Positions 45,994 through 55,703 of a stretch of 64,000 bases of DNA are shown piece after piece. Source of the DNA: Xanthocytophaga flava. GTDB lineage: Bacteria > Bacteroidota > Bacteroidia > Cytophagales > 172606-1. The position numbers and the translations under genes are program-made. The notes below the pieces were generated by a model. The model was not told where the DNA came from and did not search any database. It was given only the letters and a program-made list of their open reading frames with translations. Numbering within the stretch: position 1 is the first letter of the stretch; each line of letters starts with the position of its first letter. The DNA lies in the NCBI RefSeq assembly GCF_030068545.1, contig NZ_JASJOR010000003.1:310001-374000 (forward strand), read 5' to 3'.

Positions 45994-46254
45994 ATTACTA
46001 TGTTTTGATGTGAAGTGGTCAGAAATCCTGATGAACAATATAGTGAATTTTTTGTCAGAAGGATTCAGCGAGGATAGTCTGAGAGTAGATATTGAATTAT
46101 GTATAAATATTTATAGAAAAAATACCATATCAATTGTTTATCCTGCCAGGAAAATAGAATTAATAGATTGAGAGCCAATTGTTTAATACGCAAGCAAGCA
46201 GAACTCTCTACTTTTTAACACTTATTCATTTATCCATTAAAAAACGCCTAAGCT
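45994..46254. other. Intergenic stretch before the T9SS protein gene
   Basis: No hairpin or coding frame was recognised. The stretch presumably contains the promoter of the T9SS protein gene, but I cannot point to an exact box. Confidence 0.35.
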
Positions 46255-49200
46255 ATGAAACATTTTTATTGGTTGCTGATACTCTTCGGCAACATTGTCA
46301 CAACCAGCTATGCGATTCAGTCGCCTGTATTAATTTTCCCGCAGGCAAACTCTACAGTTAGTCTTAAAGATCTTTCTGGATTTACGGTTAATCCGAAAGA
46401 ACCCACTGCCCGATATATTTCTATTCGGGTTTGGCTTAATGATCCGCGTACTCTGATATTTGAAGATGCTAAGAACCTTACAGCAACTGAAGCAACTCAG
46501 CCTGTTATTTTTAATTCGTGGGACAAGAGTTTACTAAAACCTTCACAGCAATATTTGATAGAACTAAAAACACTCAATGCCAATGGTGGGCTGCTCAAGC
46601 AGTTATATTTTACTTTTTTTACTTCTTCAACACCTTTAGAAGTTCCCAAACCATTACTGATTACCAATAATTCATTACATGATTTTTATACAGTATCATT
46701 TGTCTTTAATTCAGATGGAATGTCCTGGACGATCAATGCCAACAATGCTGCTGCCCGTTATATTACTGCTGAGATATTTGATAAGGCCTCCGGACAATTG
46801 GTTAATTATCAACGGAATGGAGCATCAACTGTTAAATTATTAACAGCGCAAACCGCTTTGAGTAATACTGAGATGTCTGCATTCATTCAGCCTCTTAATC
46901 GTGTTCCTTATCCTGCACGTATGGTTTTGGTCACAAAAGATTCCCTGGGAAATGTTATTGGACAAGGCGAGTATGATATTGTGATTCACCCACGTCCGCT
47001 GGCTGAAAATGTATCTATTGCTATTGTTTCACCTTCTGAAGGACAGACCAATGTTTCACTTTCTCCTATAGCTCAGATACAACGGCCAGATAGCCTGCTT
47101 TTGTTTCAGATCTCAGTAGCTGTTGCCCATTATATGATAGACACATATCCGGCAGACTGGCAAGGAGAAGATTATCATTCTGAAGCATTAAGTAATACCA
47201 CAAGTATTACCAGCTGGCAGTTACCTAATCTGAAGGCAGGTACTCGTTATGTCCTGAAAGTAAACTATGTGGTTTTGGGTGCACCTGGTACTAATCCGAG
47301 TACAGGAAAAGAAGCAACAGTTACGTTTACTACTCAACCAGGTGTAAGCAGCAGTAAGCCTTTATTAATATCACCTAAGCCTGACTCTGCATTAGTATTA
47401 TCCGAGAGAGGAGTATTTTATAAAAGCATGGGAACATATACTGTAAATGCTAATAATCCGCTCGCTCGATCTATGAATGTAAAGGTTTTGAATGCCAAGA
47501 CTGGAGAACAGATTAATTATGTAAGAGGAGGGCCGGTATCCGAAATTTATTTACAAGATGCACAAGCTGCTACCAGCAATGTGAGTCGTACACAATTTAT
47601 TTATGAAGGAAGTATCAGTGAAGGAATTACAGGTAAACCTTTTGGTGGAAAAGTATCTATTATTACCTACGATTCACTACATGTACTATTGGATTCTGCT
47701 TCTTATCCAATCACAGTTATACCCAGACCATTTTCTAAGGATATACCTATACAGTTGCTTTCACCTACCCCCGGACAAAGTAATGTAGCGCTTCCTGTTC
47801 AGGTTCGAATCAAGCATCCAGATACAACTCCTTTTACAGACATAGAGTTTGTTTATTCCGGTTATGAGATTGATCAGTATCCTGCGGATTGGCAAGGGAG
47901 CGATTTTAGAAAAAATACTACTGTGAAAAGGTATTTTTCCGGATCAATTGGTTCTTGGGACATAGATAGCCTGCAACCTGGTACAACCTATCAGCTAAAA
48001 TTGAACTACACAGTTTTCAATACCTTGGATGCCGACCCATACGTCAATCTGGATACAATCATCACCTTTACGACTAGGCCTGTGATAAGTAGCGGTAAAC
48101 CTTTGCTACTTTCACCTAAACCTGATTCAGTAATGGTTCTGTCTCAGAGAGGTGTTTTTGGTTTGAGTATGGGAAGTTATGTTGTAAATGCTAACAACAC
48201 AATAGCCAGATCTATGGATGTACGCTTTTATAACACACAAACAGGTCAAAGAATAGATTATGTAAGGTCTGAACCCGTATCATTATTTTATTTTGCTAAT
48301 GCTCAGCAAGCTACCAGTGATGTAACCAGAACTTTATATATCAGCACACCCAATACGGGGAAACTATTTGATGCGAGAGTAGATATGATTACCTATGATT
48401 CACTTCATACAAGACTGGACTCTGTCTCATACCCTATAAAAATTCTCCCTCGTCCATTAGGTAAAGATCTACCCTTAACTTTTCTATCGCCAACACCTGG
48501 ACAAAATAATGTAGCGCTTCCTGTTCAGGTTAGAATACAGGAGCCAACATTTTCTCCTTTCACAGATATAGACATTTCCTATGAATACTATCTGATAGAT
48601 CGGTACCCGGCAGACTGGCAGGGAAGTGATTTCAGAAAGCAGATGCTCTCAACCAATTTTCCTGTAGGCGTGACACCTACCTGGCAGATTGATAGTTTGC
48701 AAGCAGGTACTACTTACCAGATGAAACTGAGTTATCTGATTATTGGGGCTTTAGATAGTAGACCTTATCTTCGTTTAGATACAACTATTCTCTTTACAAC
48801 AGCACCAGCACAAGGTTCGAATCCATTGTTGCTTTGGCCAGCAAATAATGCAACTGTTCGTGTTTGTGATAGTACGAATGCATTGTTTAATGCAAACAAT
48901 GACAATGCACGAATGCTCTCTATAAAGGTATTCAGAAATGATCCAAGACAATTACTACGTGAATACAGCTATCAGCTTTCAGATGCTATGGCCGCAACAA
49001 AAACTATTGCTGTACCGGATCTCTTTCAACAGTTGAATGCCTCTGGTCAGTATCTGATAGAAGTAAAAACACAGACTTCTTCAGGTGGGTTAATTGCTCA
49101 GCAGTACTTTACGTTATTTACCAGTGGTTGTTCCTCTGCTGCCAGAAAAGTTTTGTCTGAAAATATAGAGTCTTCTTTACATTCTATAGTTTCTCCTAAT

Positions 49201-49416
49201 CCATCTGTAACCGATTTTAAACTTCAGCTACACAGTGGTTACAATAAAGCTATAGTTGAGGTGATTTCTATAGATGGCAGAATCATAAACCAATACAATG
49301 CTCAGGGTAATAGTCAGATTCAGATAAACGGTAATGGATTACAGCCTGGAATGTACCTTATCCGGGTAAAAGGTAATGATGGAAAGATTGAACAATTTAA
49401 AATCGTGAAACAATAA
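46255..49416 (+). CDS. Large secreted repeat protein with T9SS type A sorting domain
   Basis: A 1053-residue protein with a signal peptide (residues 1-20). The body is built from two beta-sandwich modules. Module A (SPKPDS..., NANNxxAR) occurs near residues 22, 130, 365, 611 and 857; module B (SPTPGQSNVALPVQVRI, YPADWQG, W-IDSLQPGTTYQLKLNY) occurs three times, near 255, 500 and 742. So the order is A-(A-B)x3-A. The last 80 residues (SIVSPNPSVTDFKL, LQPGMYLIRVKGND) form a T9SS C-terminal sorting domain, so the protein is probably attached to or released at the cell surface. No enzymatic domain is visible; adhesion or substrate binding is a guess. Confidence 0.9.
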   Translation: MKHFYWLLILFGNIVTTSYAIQSPVLIFPQANSTVSLKDLSGFTVNPKEPTARYISIRVWLNDPRTLIFEDAKNLTATEATQPVIFNSWDKSLLKPSQQYLIELKTLNANGGLLKQLYFTFFTSSTPLEVPKPLLITNNSLHDFYTVSFVFNSDGMSWTINANNAAARYITAEIFDKASGQLVNYQRNGASTVKLLTAQTALSNTEMSAFIQPLNRVPYPARMVLVTKDSLGNVIGQGEYDIVIHPRPLAENVSIAIVSPSEGQTNVSLSPIAQIQRPDSLLLFQISVAVAHYMIDTYPADWQGEDYHSEALSNTTSITSWQLPNLKAGTRYVLKVNYVVLGAPGTNPSTGKEATVTFTTQPGVSSSKPLLISPKPDSALVLSERGVFYKSMGTYTVNANNPLARSMNVKVLNAKTGEQINYVRGGPVSEIYLQDAQAATSNVSRTQFIYEGSISEGITGKPFGGKVSIITYDSLHVLLDSASYPITVIPRPFSKDIPIQLLSPTPGQSNVALPVQVRIKHPDTTPFTDIEFVYSGYEIDQYPADWQGSDFRKNTTVKRYFSGSIGSWDIDSLQPGTTYQLKLNYTVFNTLDADPYVNLDTIITFTTRPVISSGKPLLLSPKPDSVMVLSQRGVFGLSMGSYVVNANNTIARSMDVRFYNTQTGQRIDYVRSEPVSLFYFANAQQATSDVTRTLYISTPNTGKLFDARVDMITYDSLHTRLDSVSYPIKILPRPLGKDLPLTFLSPTPGQNNVALPVQVRIQEPTFSPFTDIDISYEYYLIDRYPADWQGSDFRKQMLSTNFPVGVTPTWQIDSLQAGTTYQMKLSYLIIGALDSRPYLRLDTTILFTTAPAQGSNPLLLWPANNATVRVCDSTNALFNANNDNARMLSIKVFRNDPRQLLREYSYQLSDAMAATKTIAVPDLFQQLNASGQYLIEVKTQTSSGGLIAQQYFTLFTSGCSSAARKVLSENIESSLHSIVSPNPSVTDFKLQLHSGYNKAIVEVISIDGRIINQYNAQGNSQIQINGNGLQPGMYLIRVKGNDGKIEQFKIVKQ
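47120..48760 (+). repeat. Repeated units inside the T9SS protein gene
   Basis: The YPADWQG codons recur at about 47148, 47880 and 48606, that is with spacings of about 732 and 726 bp. The second and third units share exact stretches of more than 20 bases around 47782 and 48508 (226-residue-scale repeats), suggesting recent unequal recombination or selection on repeat number. Confidence 0.7.
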
Positions 49417-49453
49417 CCCTGATAATTGATTTTGTTCTACGTAAGGACAGATT

Positions 49454-49487
49454 ACCACTAGCCATAGCTTTAGCTGTGGCTAGTGGT
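49454..49487 (+). terminator. Hairpin after the T9SS protein gene
   Basis: A 16-bp stem with one G-T pair (49454-49469 with 49472-49487) and a 2-nt centre begins 38 bp after the stop codon. The sequence after it has no T-run. Confidence 0.55.
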
Positions 49488-49582
49488 GTATATGGGGATA
49501 CTTTTCGTGATAGAATATTGGTTGTTCAAGTTTTTGAGATGATCTTGCATCCGACAAGTCAGACCAACAAACCAATTACGAT

Positions 49583-51322
49583 ATGAAGAATTTCTTACTA
49601 ATCCTAACTCTATCAGTATACATCTCCTCTCAGGCACAAAAAAACGAATTTCAAACCAAGTTTGAACATACCAAAGGAACAGAAACGGTTACATACCAGG
49701 AAGGTATTGAATTTCTGGAAAAGCTGGATCTCGAGTATGACAAGCTCAAACTAGTAACCTATGGCACAACAGACATAGGCAAGCCTCTGCACCTTGCTAT
49801 ATTGGATGGTCAACAAAGTTTTGACCCGGTTGCCATCAGAAAGTCAGGACGAAGTATATTGCTTGTTAACAATGGAATTCATCCTGGAGAGCCTGATGGG
49901 GTAGATGCGAGTCTGATGCTGTTGCGTAATCTATTGCAGAATAAAAAACTGCAGCCTTTGATTCAGAATACAGTCATTTGTGTGATTCCTTTTTATAATG
50001 TAGATGGTATATTGAACCGTGGCAAATACAGTCGTGCTAATCAGAACGGACCTGCCGAGTATGGATTCAGAGGAAATTCCCGAAATTATGATCTGAATCG
50101 GGACTTTATTAAAAATGATACAAAAAACGCACAAACCTTTGTTTCTATCTTCAGAGAGTGGCAACCCGATTTATTTATCGATAACCATGTGAGTAACGGG
50201 GCAGACTATCAGTATATAATGACTTACATTGCCCCTCAGAAAAATAAACTAGGAGGAGAGCTGGGGAAGTATCTGGACACCAGATTGGTTCCTGAACTAA
50301 AGCGACAAATGAAAGAGGCAAAGTTTGAGATGACTCCATATGTCAATGAATTTGCGATTACTCCTGATTCTGCTGGTATCGCAGGGTTCCTGGAAACTGC
50401 CCGTTATTCTACCGGATATACAGCATTATTTCAAACCATAGGGTTCATGCCTGAAACGCATATGTTAAAATCTTTTGCTCAACGTGTGGAAGGTACTTAC
50501 CAGTTTATGCTGAGTATGTTGACTATGTTACAAACAGCTGGACAAAACATACAGACTTTGAAACAGAAGGATATTGAAAAGATAAAAACACAAACCGATT
50601 TTGTGGTGGAGTGGCAACTGGATAAATCTGTTTCTGAAAAGATTGTTTTCAAAGGATATGAGGGTAGAATGATACCCAGCAAGGTTACTACAGGAAAACG
50701 GCTATTTTATGACAGAACAAAGCCTTACACAAAAGAGATTCCTTACTACAATACGTTTATACCCAAAACTACTATTCAAAAGCCCCAAGCCTATCTTATT
50801 CCACAACAGTGGGAGAGTATTATTACAAGACTGAAAATCAATAAAGTAGAGTTGCAGCAGGTGTCCCGTGATACAAGTGTGGAAGTAGAAGTGTATTACA
50901 TTGCAGATTACAAGACTTCCGGACGAGCTTTTGAAGGTCATTATCCGCATTCAGACGTGAAACTTCGTAAAGAAAAGCAAACTCTGGTATTTCGGGCTGG
51001 AGATTATATAGTCCCTTGCAACCAGACTGCCAATCGGTATATTGTAGAGACTTTGGAGCCACAAGCGACAGATTCATTCTTTAACTGGAATTTTTTTGAT
51101 AGTATTCTACAGCAAAAGGAGGGATACTCTGATTATGTGTTTGAAGACTTGGCTGAGAAACTACTCAATGAAAAACCTGAACTACGGAAAAAGCTGGAAG
51201 ATCAAAAGGCTTCAGATGAAAAGTTTCGTAATAATCCGAGAGCACAACTGGATTTTGTATATAAAAATTCTCCTTATTACGAACCATCTCATCTACGTTA
51301 TCCTGTCTTCCGGATCCTATAA
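49583..51322 (+). CDS. Secreted M14 family zinc carboxypeptidase
   Basis: A 579-residue protein with signal peptide (SSQAQ, about 1-18) and an M14 domain. Zinc ligands are H100 and E103 (NGIHPGEPDG) and H202 (IDNHVSNG), and NRDF at about 172-175 supplies an Arg. The usual catalytic Glu cannot be assigned with certainty. The C-terminal third has no membrane helix or sorting domain. It probably removes residues from peptides in the periplasm. It is followed by a shared terminator with the second M61 gene. Confidence 0.9.
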   Translation: MKNFLLILTLSVYISSQAQKNEFQTKFEHTKGTETVTYQEGIEFLEKLDLEYDKLKLVTYGTTDIGKPLHLAILDGQQSFDPVAIRKSGRSILLVNNGIHPGEPDGVDASLMLLRNLLQNKKLQPLIQNTVICVIPFYNVDGILNRGKYSRANQNGPAEYGFRGNSRNYDLNRDFIKNDTKNAQTFVSIFREWQPDLFIDNHVSNGADYQYIMTYIAPQKNKLGGELGKYLDTRLVPELKRQMKEAKFEMTPYVNEFAITPDSAGIAGFLETARYSTGYTALFQTIGFMPETHMLKSFAQRVEGTYQFMLSMLTMLQTAGQNIQTLKQKDIEKIKTQTDFVVEWQLDKSVSEKIVFKGYEGRMIPSKVTTGKRLFYDRTKPYTKEIPYYNTFIPKTTIQKPQAYLIPQQWESIITRLKINKVELQQVSRDTSVEVEVYYIADYKTSGRAFEGHYPHSDVKLRKEKQTLVFRAGDYIVPCNQTANRYIVETLEPQATDSFFNWNFFDSILQQKEGYSDYVFEDLAEKLLNEKPELRKKLEDQKASDEKFRNNPRAQLDFVYKNSPYYEPSHLRYPVFRIL

Positions 51323-51361
51323 AACAAAAGGAGGAGTCTGACAGACTCCTCCTTTTGTTTT
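51321..51361. terminator. Shared terminator between convergent peptidase genes
   Basis: A perfect 20-bp stem with arms 51321-51340 and 51342-51361 starts before the end of the M14 gene. Poly-A and poly-T ends allow termination in both directions. Confidence 0.9.
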
Positions 51362-51379
51362 ATTATAATAGATTAGTTA

Positions 51380-53164
51380 TTATAGTTTAACCCATTTTTT
51401 CAATACCACATCCTGTTGAGAAGATGGATTGGATATTTTCTCAATGCGATAACTAATCGCAGGATTGCTGCTTAAAACAACATTAATAGTTTGAAGAATT
51501 CCACCACGGCTAATAGTAAATACTACTTTATCTCCCGCTTTTTTTCTTCCAAGCCACTGTTGTAAATCATCTCCCAGACGGAAGTTGTCAATGGCGATAA
51601 TCTCATCGTTTACATTTAATCCATACTCATAGGCAGGAGTACCTTTGGATACACCATTGATGGTTAGTTTTCCTGATGAGAATGAAGTTGTAGCTCCCAG
51701 AAATGCTGCTTGTGGATTTGATTTGTATTCTCCTAAACGTAATCCTGCATAACCCAGGAATTTATTGTAATCAATTGTTTTGGCATCGTAGATATTGTTT
51801 TTGAAGAAATCATCCATGCTGTGTCCTGCTATCTTCTCCACGGTTTGTTGAAACTCTGCATCTGTAAAACCACGTTTCTGTTTTTTATAGTATTCTTCAT
51901 ATAGGAATTTCATCACATCATCGAGTGATTTTTGTCCATTGGTACTATGAATGATTTCCAGATCCAGCATAGGGGCAATTACTCCTCCTTTTGTATAGTA
52001 GGAAATAGTTGAGTTGCGAGAGTTTTCATCCGGACGATAATATTTAATCCATGCATCCCAGCTTGACTCTGCTGCTGATTGAACTTTGTTTCCAGGTTGA
52101 TTTTCTGTGCTACCAATTCCGTTTGCAATGGTTGTTATAAACTGACTTGCATCCATAAAACCTGCGCGATGTGCGATCAGATCTTCATAGTAACTAGTAA
52201 ATCCTTCTGATACCCACAACATATGTGTGTAGTTCTCATTGTCATAATCAAAAGGTCCTAATACTTGTGGGCGTATACGTTTTACATTCCATAAATGGAA
52301 ATACTCATGTGCAACCAGAGTTAAGAACCCTACATAGTTATTTTCATAACTCCAGCGAGTAGTTTGCAGAGTAGTTGAATTCAGGTGTTCCAGACCACCA
52401 CCACCATTTTGCAGATTATGCACAATGAATGTGTAATCTTTATTGGGATTTTCGCCTACTACTTTACCAGCCTCTTCTACAATTTTTTTCATGTCGTCAG
52501 CTAGTTTCCCTTCCTCATAGTTGCCAATTCCATACATAGCTACTTTGTGAGGAATACCCAAGGCTGTGAATTCAAATATCTTCTGATTACCAACTTCGAT
52601 AGGGGAATCAACCAGAATATCATAATTGGGAACTGCCAATGTCCATTTATCTTTTCCGGTAGCAGATAAACCTGTAGAAATCTGAGTCCAGTCTTTGTAG
52701 GGTTTAACAGTTACTGTAGAAGGGAGTTCCTGTTGTTTATCAATATACATGAATACGGCTGCTGGTTGTACATAGCCATGAGACGCATCCAGATAAGGTG
52801 TACGAACACTTACTTCAAATGCGTATACTTTGTACTCTACAGTGACTTCTTCAGCATTGTTACTATACACTCTCCATGCATTTTTAGATACTTTTTCGCT
52901 TTTTAGCGAACTACTCTTCCCACTCACTGCAGTGAACCCTTCTACATTGCGGGCATACTCACGCACCAGGTATGAACCAGGTGTCCAGACTGGTAATTTA
53001 AAATCAATAGTAGATTGTTTAAGACCACTAACGGTAATTTTAACTGTAAAGTAGTGGGTGTGAGGTTCATCCATACTCAGGAAATACGATAATTTAGGGG
53101 CTGCCTGCAGAATCGTTGAAGAGAGGAGAATAAGGAGTGAAGAGAGAATAAAGCTTTTTTTCAT
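51380..53164 (-). CDS. M61 family metallopeptidase with PDZ domain (copy 2)
   Basis: A 594-residue protein starting at the ATG 53164 (an in-frame TTG at 53170 is less likely). A signal peptide of 22 residues ends in LQAA. The M61 motifs are GGGLEHLNST, HEYFH at 286-290, LWNVKRIRP and Glu320 in WVSEGFTSYYE. PDZ-like sequence (YEYGLNVNDEIIAIDN) occupies about 490-570. It is homologous to the copy at 41891 but clearly diverged, so it is not a recent duplication. The nucleotidyltransferase gene lies 95 bp upstream in the same orientation. Confidence 0.93.
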   Translation of the reverse strand: MKKSFILSSLLILLSSTILQAAPKLSYFLSMDEPHTHYFTVKITVSGLKQSTIDFKLPVWTPGSYLVREYARNVEGFTAVSGKSSSLKSEKVSKNAWRVYSNNAEEVTVEYKVYAFEVSVRTPYLDASHGYVQPAAVFMYIDKQQELPSTVTVKPYKDWTQISTGLSATGKDKWTLAVPNYDILVDSPIEVGNQKIFEFTALGIPHKVAMYGIGNYEEGKLADDMKKIVEEAGKVVGENPNKDYTFIVHNLQNGGGGLEHLNSTTLQTTRWSYENNYVGFLTLVAHEYFHLWNVKRIRPQVLGPFDYDNENYTHMLWVSEGFTSYYEDLIAHRAGFMDASQFITTIANGIGSTENQPGNKVQSAAESSWDAWIKYYRPDENSRNSTISYYTKGGVIAPMLDLEIIHSTNGQKSLDDVMKFLYEEYYKKQKRGFTDAEFQQTVEKIAGHSMDDFFKNNIYDAKTIDYNKFLGYAGLRLGEYKSNPQAAFLGATTSFSSGKLTINGVSKGTPAYEYGLNVNDEIIAIDNFRLGDDLQQWLGRKKAGDKVVFTISRGGILQTINVVLSSNPAISYRIEKISNPSSQQDVVLKKWVKL

Positions 53165-53259
53165 TAGCAACAGGTTTTGGTATATAGAATGTTGGTTAGG
53201 TTCGCAAAATAGTAAAAAACGCTGGTATTACTTTGCTGCATTTGTACAGAATAGCCAAA

Positions 53260-54039
53260 TCAGGCAGAATAGAGTGTCTGAAGTGCTTTCTGCAAGTCAT
53301 TGGGAGTTCCCACATCCAGACAGCTGCCGTCTTCAAACAAGACCCCGCGTACATGGAGACCATTGTCAATAGCAGCTTGCATGATGTCACTGAAAATGAT
53401 TTCACGGGCATTGCCTGTTTCAAATTCAGGTCGTCTGTGTTCCAGATATGTATGCATAAACTGCGTAAAAGCAGGAGACCAGGCGGCAATTGCCCATACA
53501 TATTTAAGAGAAGTTTGAGTAGGTTTAATTTCTACTTTAACGATTCGTCCGTCTGTTGCCAGGTCTACAGGGTCCCATTTATGCGGGAATTCAGTTGGGA
53601 AAAGCCCCAATACCACATCTGCAGATGTAGATTTTAACTCAGACACTATGTCTTTAAATGCATCTCGTGGAGTAATCAGGATGTCAGGGAAGCCCATTAC
53701 TATAATACTATTTTGTACAAATGGATAGGCTTGATCCAGTGTGTAAGGCGGACCATAAGGGACATTCATTAACAAATATCCTATATGCATGTTTAACATT
53801 GCACCATCTCCATAATAAGCAGGAATGTCCCATTTTCCTTGTCGAATAACGATAAACGCTTTATCAGCACCTCCTGCACGCATATCTTCCAGTAAATAGG
53901 TTGCGACAGCTTTGGGACGAAGTCCTCCATCAGAAGTTGGGTATAACCCTAATGGAAATAATTCTTTGCTGCAGGGCAGTGGTGAAATGCGGGTTGCCTT
54001 ACCTCCCGCAGGAATTAATCCGATAATATCTTGATCCAT
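53260..54039 (-). CDS. Sugar-nucleotidyltransferase-like protein
   Basis: A 259-residue protein of the NTP_transferase type: LIPAGGKATRISPLPCSKELFPLG resembles the G-G-x-A-T-R...P pattern of hexose-1-phosphate nucleotidyltransferases, with a later GFPDILITPRDA (replacing the usual GD segment) and a C-terminal GSCLDVGTPNDLQKAL. No acyl- or sugar-binding extension is present. It may activate a sugar for surface glycan synthesis. The frame also covers 14 extra codons upstream to 54081, but the ATG at 54039 is natural. Confidence 0.8.
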   Translation of the reverse strand: MDQDIIGLIPAGGKATRISPLPCSKELFPLGLYPTSDGGLRPKAVATYLLEDMRAGGADKAFIVIRQGKWDIPAYYGDGAMLNMHIGYLLMNVPYGPPYTLDQAYPFVQNSIIVMGFPDILITPRDAFKDIVSELKSTSADVVLGLFPTEFPHKWDPVDLATDGRIVKVEIKPTQTSLKYVWAIAAWSPAFTQFMHTYLEHRRPEFETGNAREIIFSDIMQAAIDNGLHVRGVLFEDGSCLDVGTPNDLQKALQTLYSA

Positions 54040-54129
54040 GCCGAAAATTGCAGGAATTTTAGCGAAAAAAAAAGCTGCCAATAGTAAAACTGGTAGTCTG
54101 CAGATAATTGATTTAGTAAACGGGTGGTT

Positions 54130-54175
54130 GGAGATCAGAGGAATAACATACTGTATAGTTATTCTTCTGATCTCC
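54130..54175 (-). terminator. Hairpin at the end of the lipocalin remnant
   Basis: An 18-bp stem with one G-T pair (54130-54147 with 54158-54175) overlaps the last codons of the remnant on the reverse strand. It lies between two divergent intact genes, where no terminator is needed, so it most likely served the gene that has decayed. Confidence 0.7.
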
Positions 54176-54496
54176 AGGTTTCGGTGAAGGTGTATTTATA
54201 TTTGTTATTTTTTATAGAGTTTGTTTGGGTATATGGATAGCTGACAATCAAAGTAGATTTAGTGAGATTATCAATAATACACGATATATTCTCTAATACA
54301 AGGCGGGATTCATCTTTATTAACAGACCAGGCTCTATTGTTTACAAGTGCTTTTCCTTGTTTTGTAATTCCTAAAAGATTATCCTTATACTAAATGTAGG
54401 TTTGATTTTATGGAAGACATACATTTCATCCCTATTGCATCTATCCATTAACTCAAATAAATTGTGTGTTATCTCTACTCCTTTTGCATTTGTAAA
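54159..54496 (-). pseudogene. Frameshifted, 5'-truncated lipocalin-like gene remnant
   Basis: Two adjacent reverse-strand open frames read as one protein if a single base is restored. Upstream frame (54496-54373) reads TNAKGVEITHNLFELMDRC and then NRDEMYVFHK; after a +1 correction near 54385 the frame down to the stop at 54161-54159 gives NLLGITKQGKALVNN, WSVNKDESRLVLEN and NLTKSTLIVSYPYT, ending FTETWRSEE. The Cys-x-x-Asp-x-x-x-x-F pattern and Leu-Thr-Lys-Ser-Thr-Leu with a closing Tyr-Thr-Phe-Thr strand match Bacteroidota lipocalin-like (Lipocalin_4-type) lipoproteins. No start codon or signal peptide remains, since the oxidoreductase gene begins 50 bp upstream. I consider it a decaying gene rather than noise. 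Confidence 0.6.
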
Positions 54497-54549
54497 TCAT
54501 ATACGATAGAAACTTAATCAATTCTGTTTTTCACCAGACAACCATTTAC

Positions 54550-55644
54550 ATGAAAACATTCTCACGCCGAAATTTTCTTCAGGTAATGATGATGAGTGGG
54601 GCAGCTTCTACAGTTTTTTCCTCTCATTCACTTCTTGCATGTACAAATCGTATTCAAAAGTCCCGATTGGGAATTGTGTTAGTGGGATTGGGATATTATA
54701 GTACAGATTTGCTTGCACCTGCTCTACAATTGACAAAAAAATGTTATCTGGCTGGAATTGTGACCGGAACTCCGGAAAAGGCCGAAAAATGGAAGAAACA
54801 GTATAAGATTCCGGATAAGAATATATACAACTATCAGAATTTTGATCAGATAGCCAATAATCCGGATATTGATGTAGTATATGTGGTATTGCCTCCTTCT
54901 ATGCATGCTGAATATACTATCAGAGCAGCAAAAGCTGGCAAACATGTATTTTGTGAAAAGCCTATGGCAATGACAGTTGCCGAATGTGAATCCATGATTA
55001 AAGCTTGTAAGGATAACAAAGTAAAGCTGGCTATCGGGTATCGTTGCCAGCATGATCCGAATACACGTGAATACATGCGCTTTGCTAAAGAAAAAACCTT
55101 TGGAAAGGTTCAAATGGTGGCATGTGGAGCTGGATACTTTGATCCGAGAACAGATCACTGGAAACAAAAGAAGGCATTAGGAGGTGGTGTAATGTATGAT
55201 ATGGGAGTGTATGCATTACAGGGTGCCAGATTAGCTACCGGAGAGGAGCCTATAGCTGTAACAGCTCAGCATTTCACTACCAGACCAGAGATTTATAAAG
55301 ATGTAGATGAAACTACATTATTTCAATTGCAATTTCCAAGTGGTGCTGTTGCTACCTGTCATACTAGTTTTGGTATCAATATGAACTATCTTCAGGCTAA
55401 CTGTGAGAAAGGTTTTTTCAAGATGGAGCCGTTTTCTGCATATAGTGGAAATCAGGGATCAAGTTCGCAGGGAGTGATTCAATTTCCATTGGCTAACCAA
55501 CAGGCAAAACAGATGGATGATGATGCAGAAACTATTTTAGCTAATCGAGCTTTTTTAGTACCGGGAGAAGAAGGTTTACGGGATATTAGAGTTGTTGAGG
55601 CTATTTATCAGGCTGCCCGTTCCGGAAAACAGGTAAAATTGTAG
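54550..55644 (+). CDS. Gfo/Idh/MocA family oxidoreductase, secreted
   Basis: A 364-residue protein with a twin-arginine-like start (SRRNFLQ). The Rossmann part is GIVLVGLGYYSTDLLAPAL, and the dehydrogenase signature AGKHVFCEKPMAMT contains the EKP lysine; GGGVMYDMGVYALQGAR lies in the substrate-binding domain. It resembles glucose-fructose oxidoreductase and should use a tightly bound NAD(P) in the periplasm. It may belong with the nucleotidyltransferase and aminotransferase in sugar metabolism, though operon linkage is absent. Confidence 0.92.
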   Translation: MKTFSRRNFLQVMMMSGAASTVFSSHSLLACTNRIQKSRLGIVLVGLGYYSTDLLAPALQLTKKCYLAGIVTGTPEKAEKWKKQYKIPDKNIYNYQNFDQIANNPDIDVVYVVLPPSMHAEYTIRAAKAGKHVFCEKPMAMTVAECESMIKACKDNKVKLAIGYRCQHDPNTREYMRFAKEKTFGKVQMVACGAGYFDPRTDHWKQKKALGGGVMYDMGVYALQGARLATGEEPIAVTAQHFTTRPEIYKDVDETTLFQLQFPSGAVATCHTSFGINMNYLQANCEKGFFKMEPFSAYSGNQGSSSQGVIQFPLANQQAKQMDDDAETILANRAFLVPGEEGLRDIRVVEAIYQAARSGKQVKL

Positions 55645-55661
55645 TGGGTAATAAAATAAAA

Positions 55662-55687
55662 AAGCCGGATTAGATAATATCCGGCTT
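55662..55687. terminator. Shared terminator between convergent genes
   Basis: A 9-bp stem AAGCCGGAT/ATCCGGCTT with an 8-nt loop lies between the oxidoreductase and aminotransferase genes and is followed by TCTCTTTT. Confidence 0.8.
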
Positions 55688-55703
55688 CTCTTTTATGAAG
55701 TGA

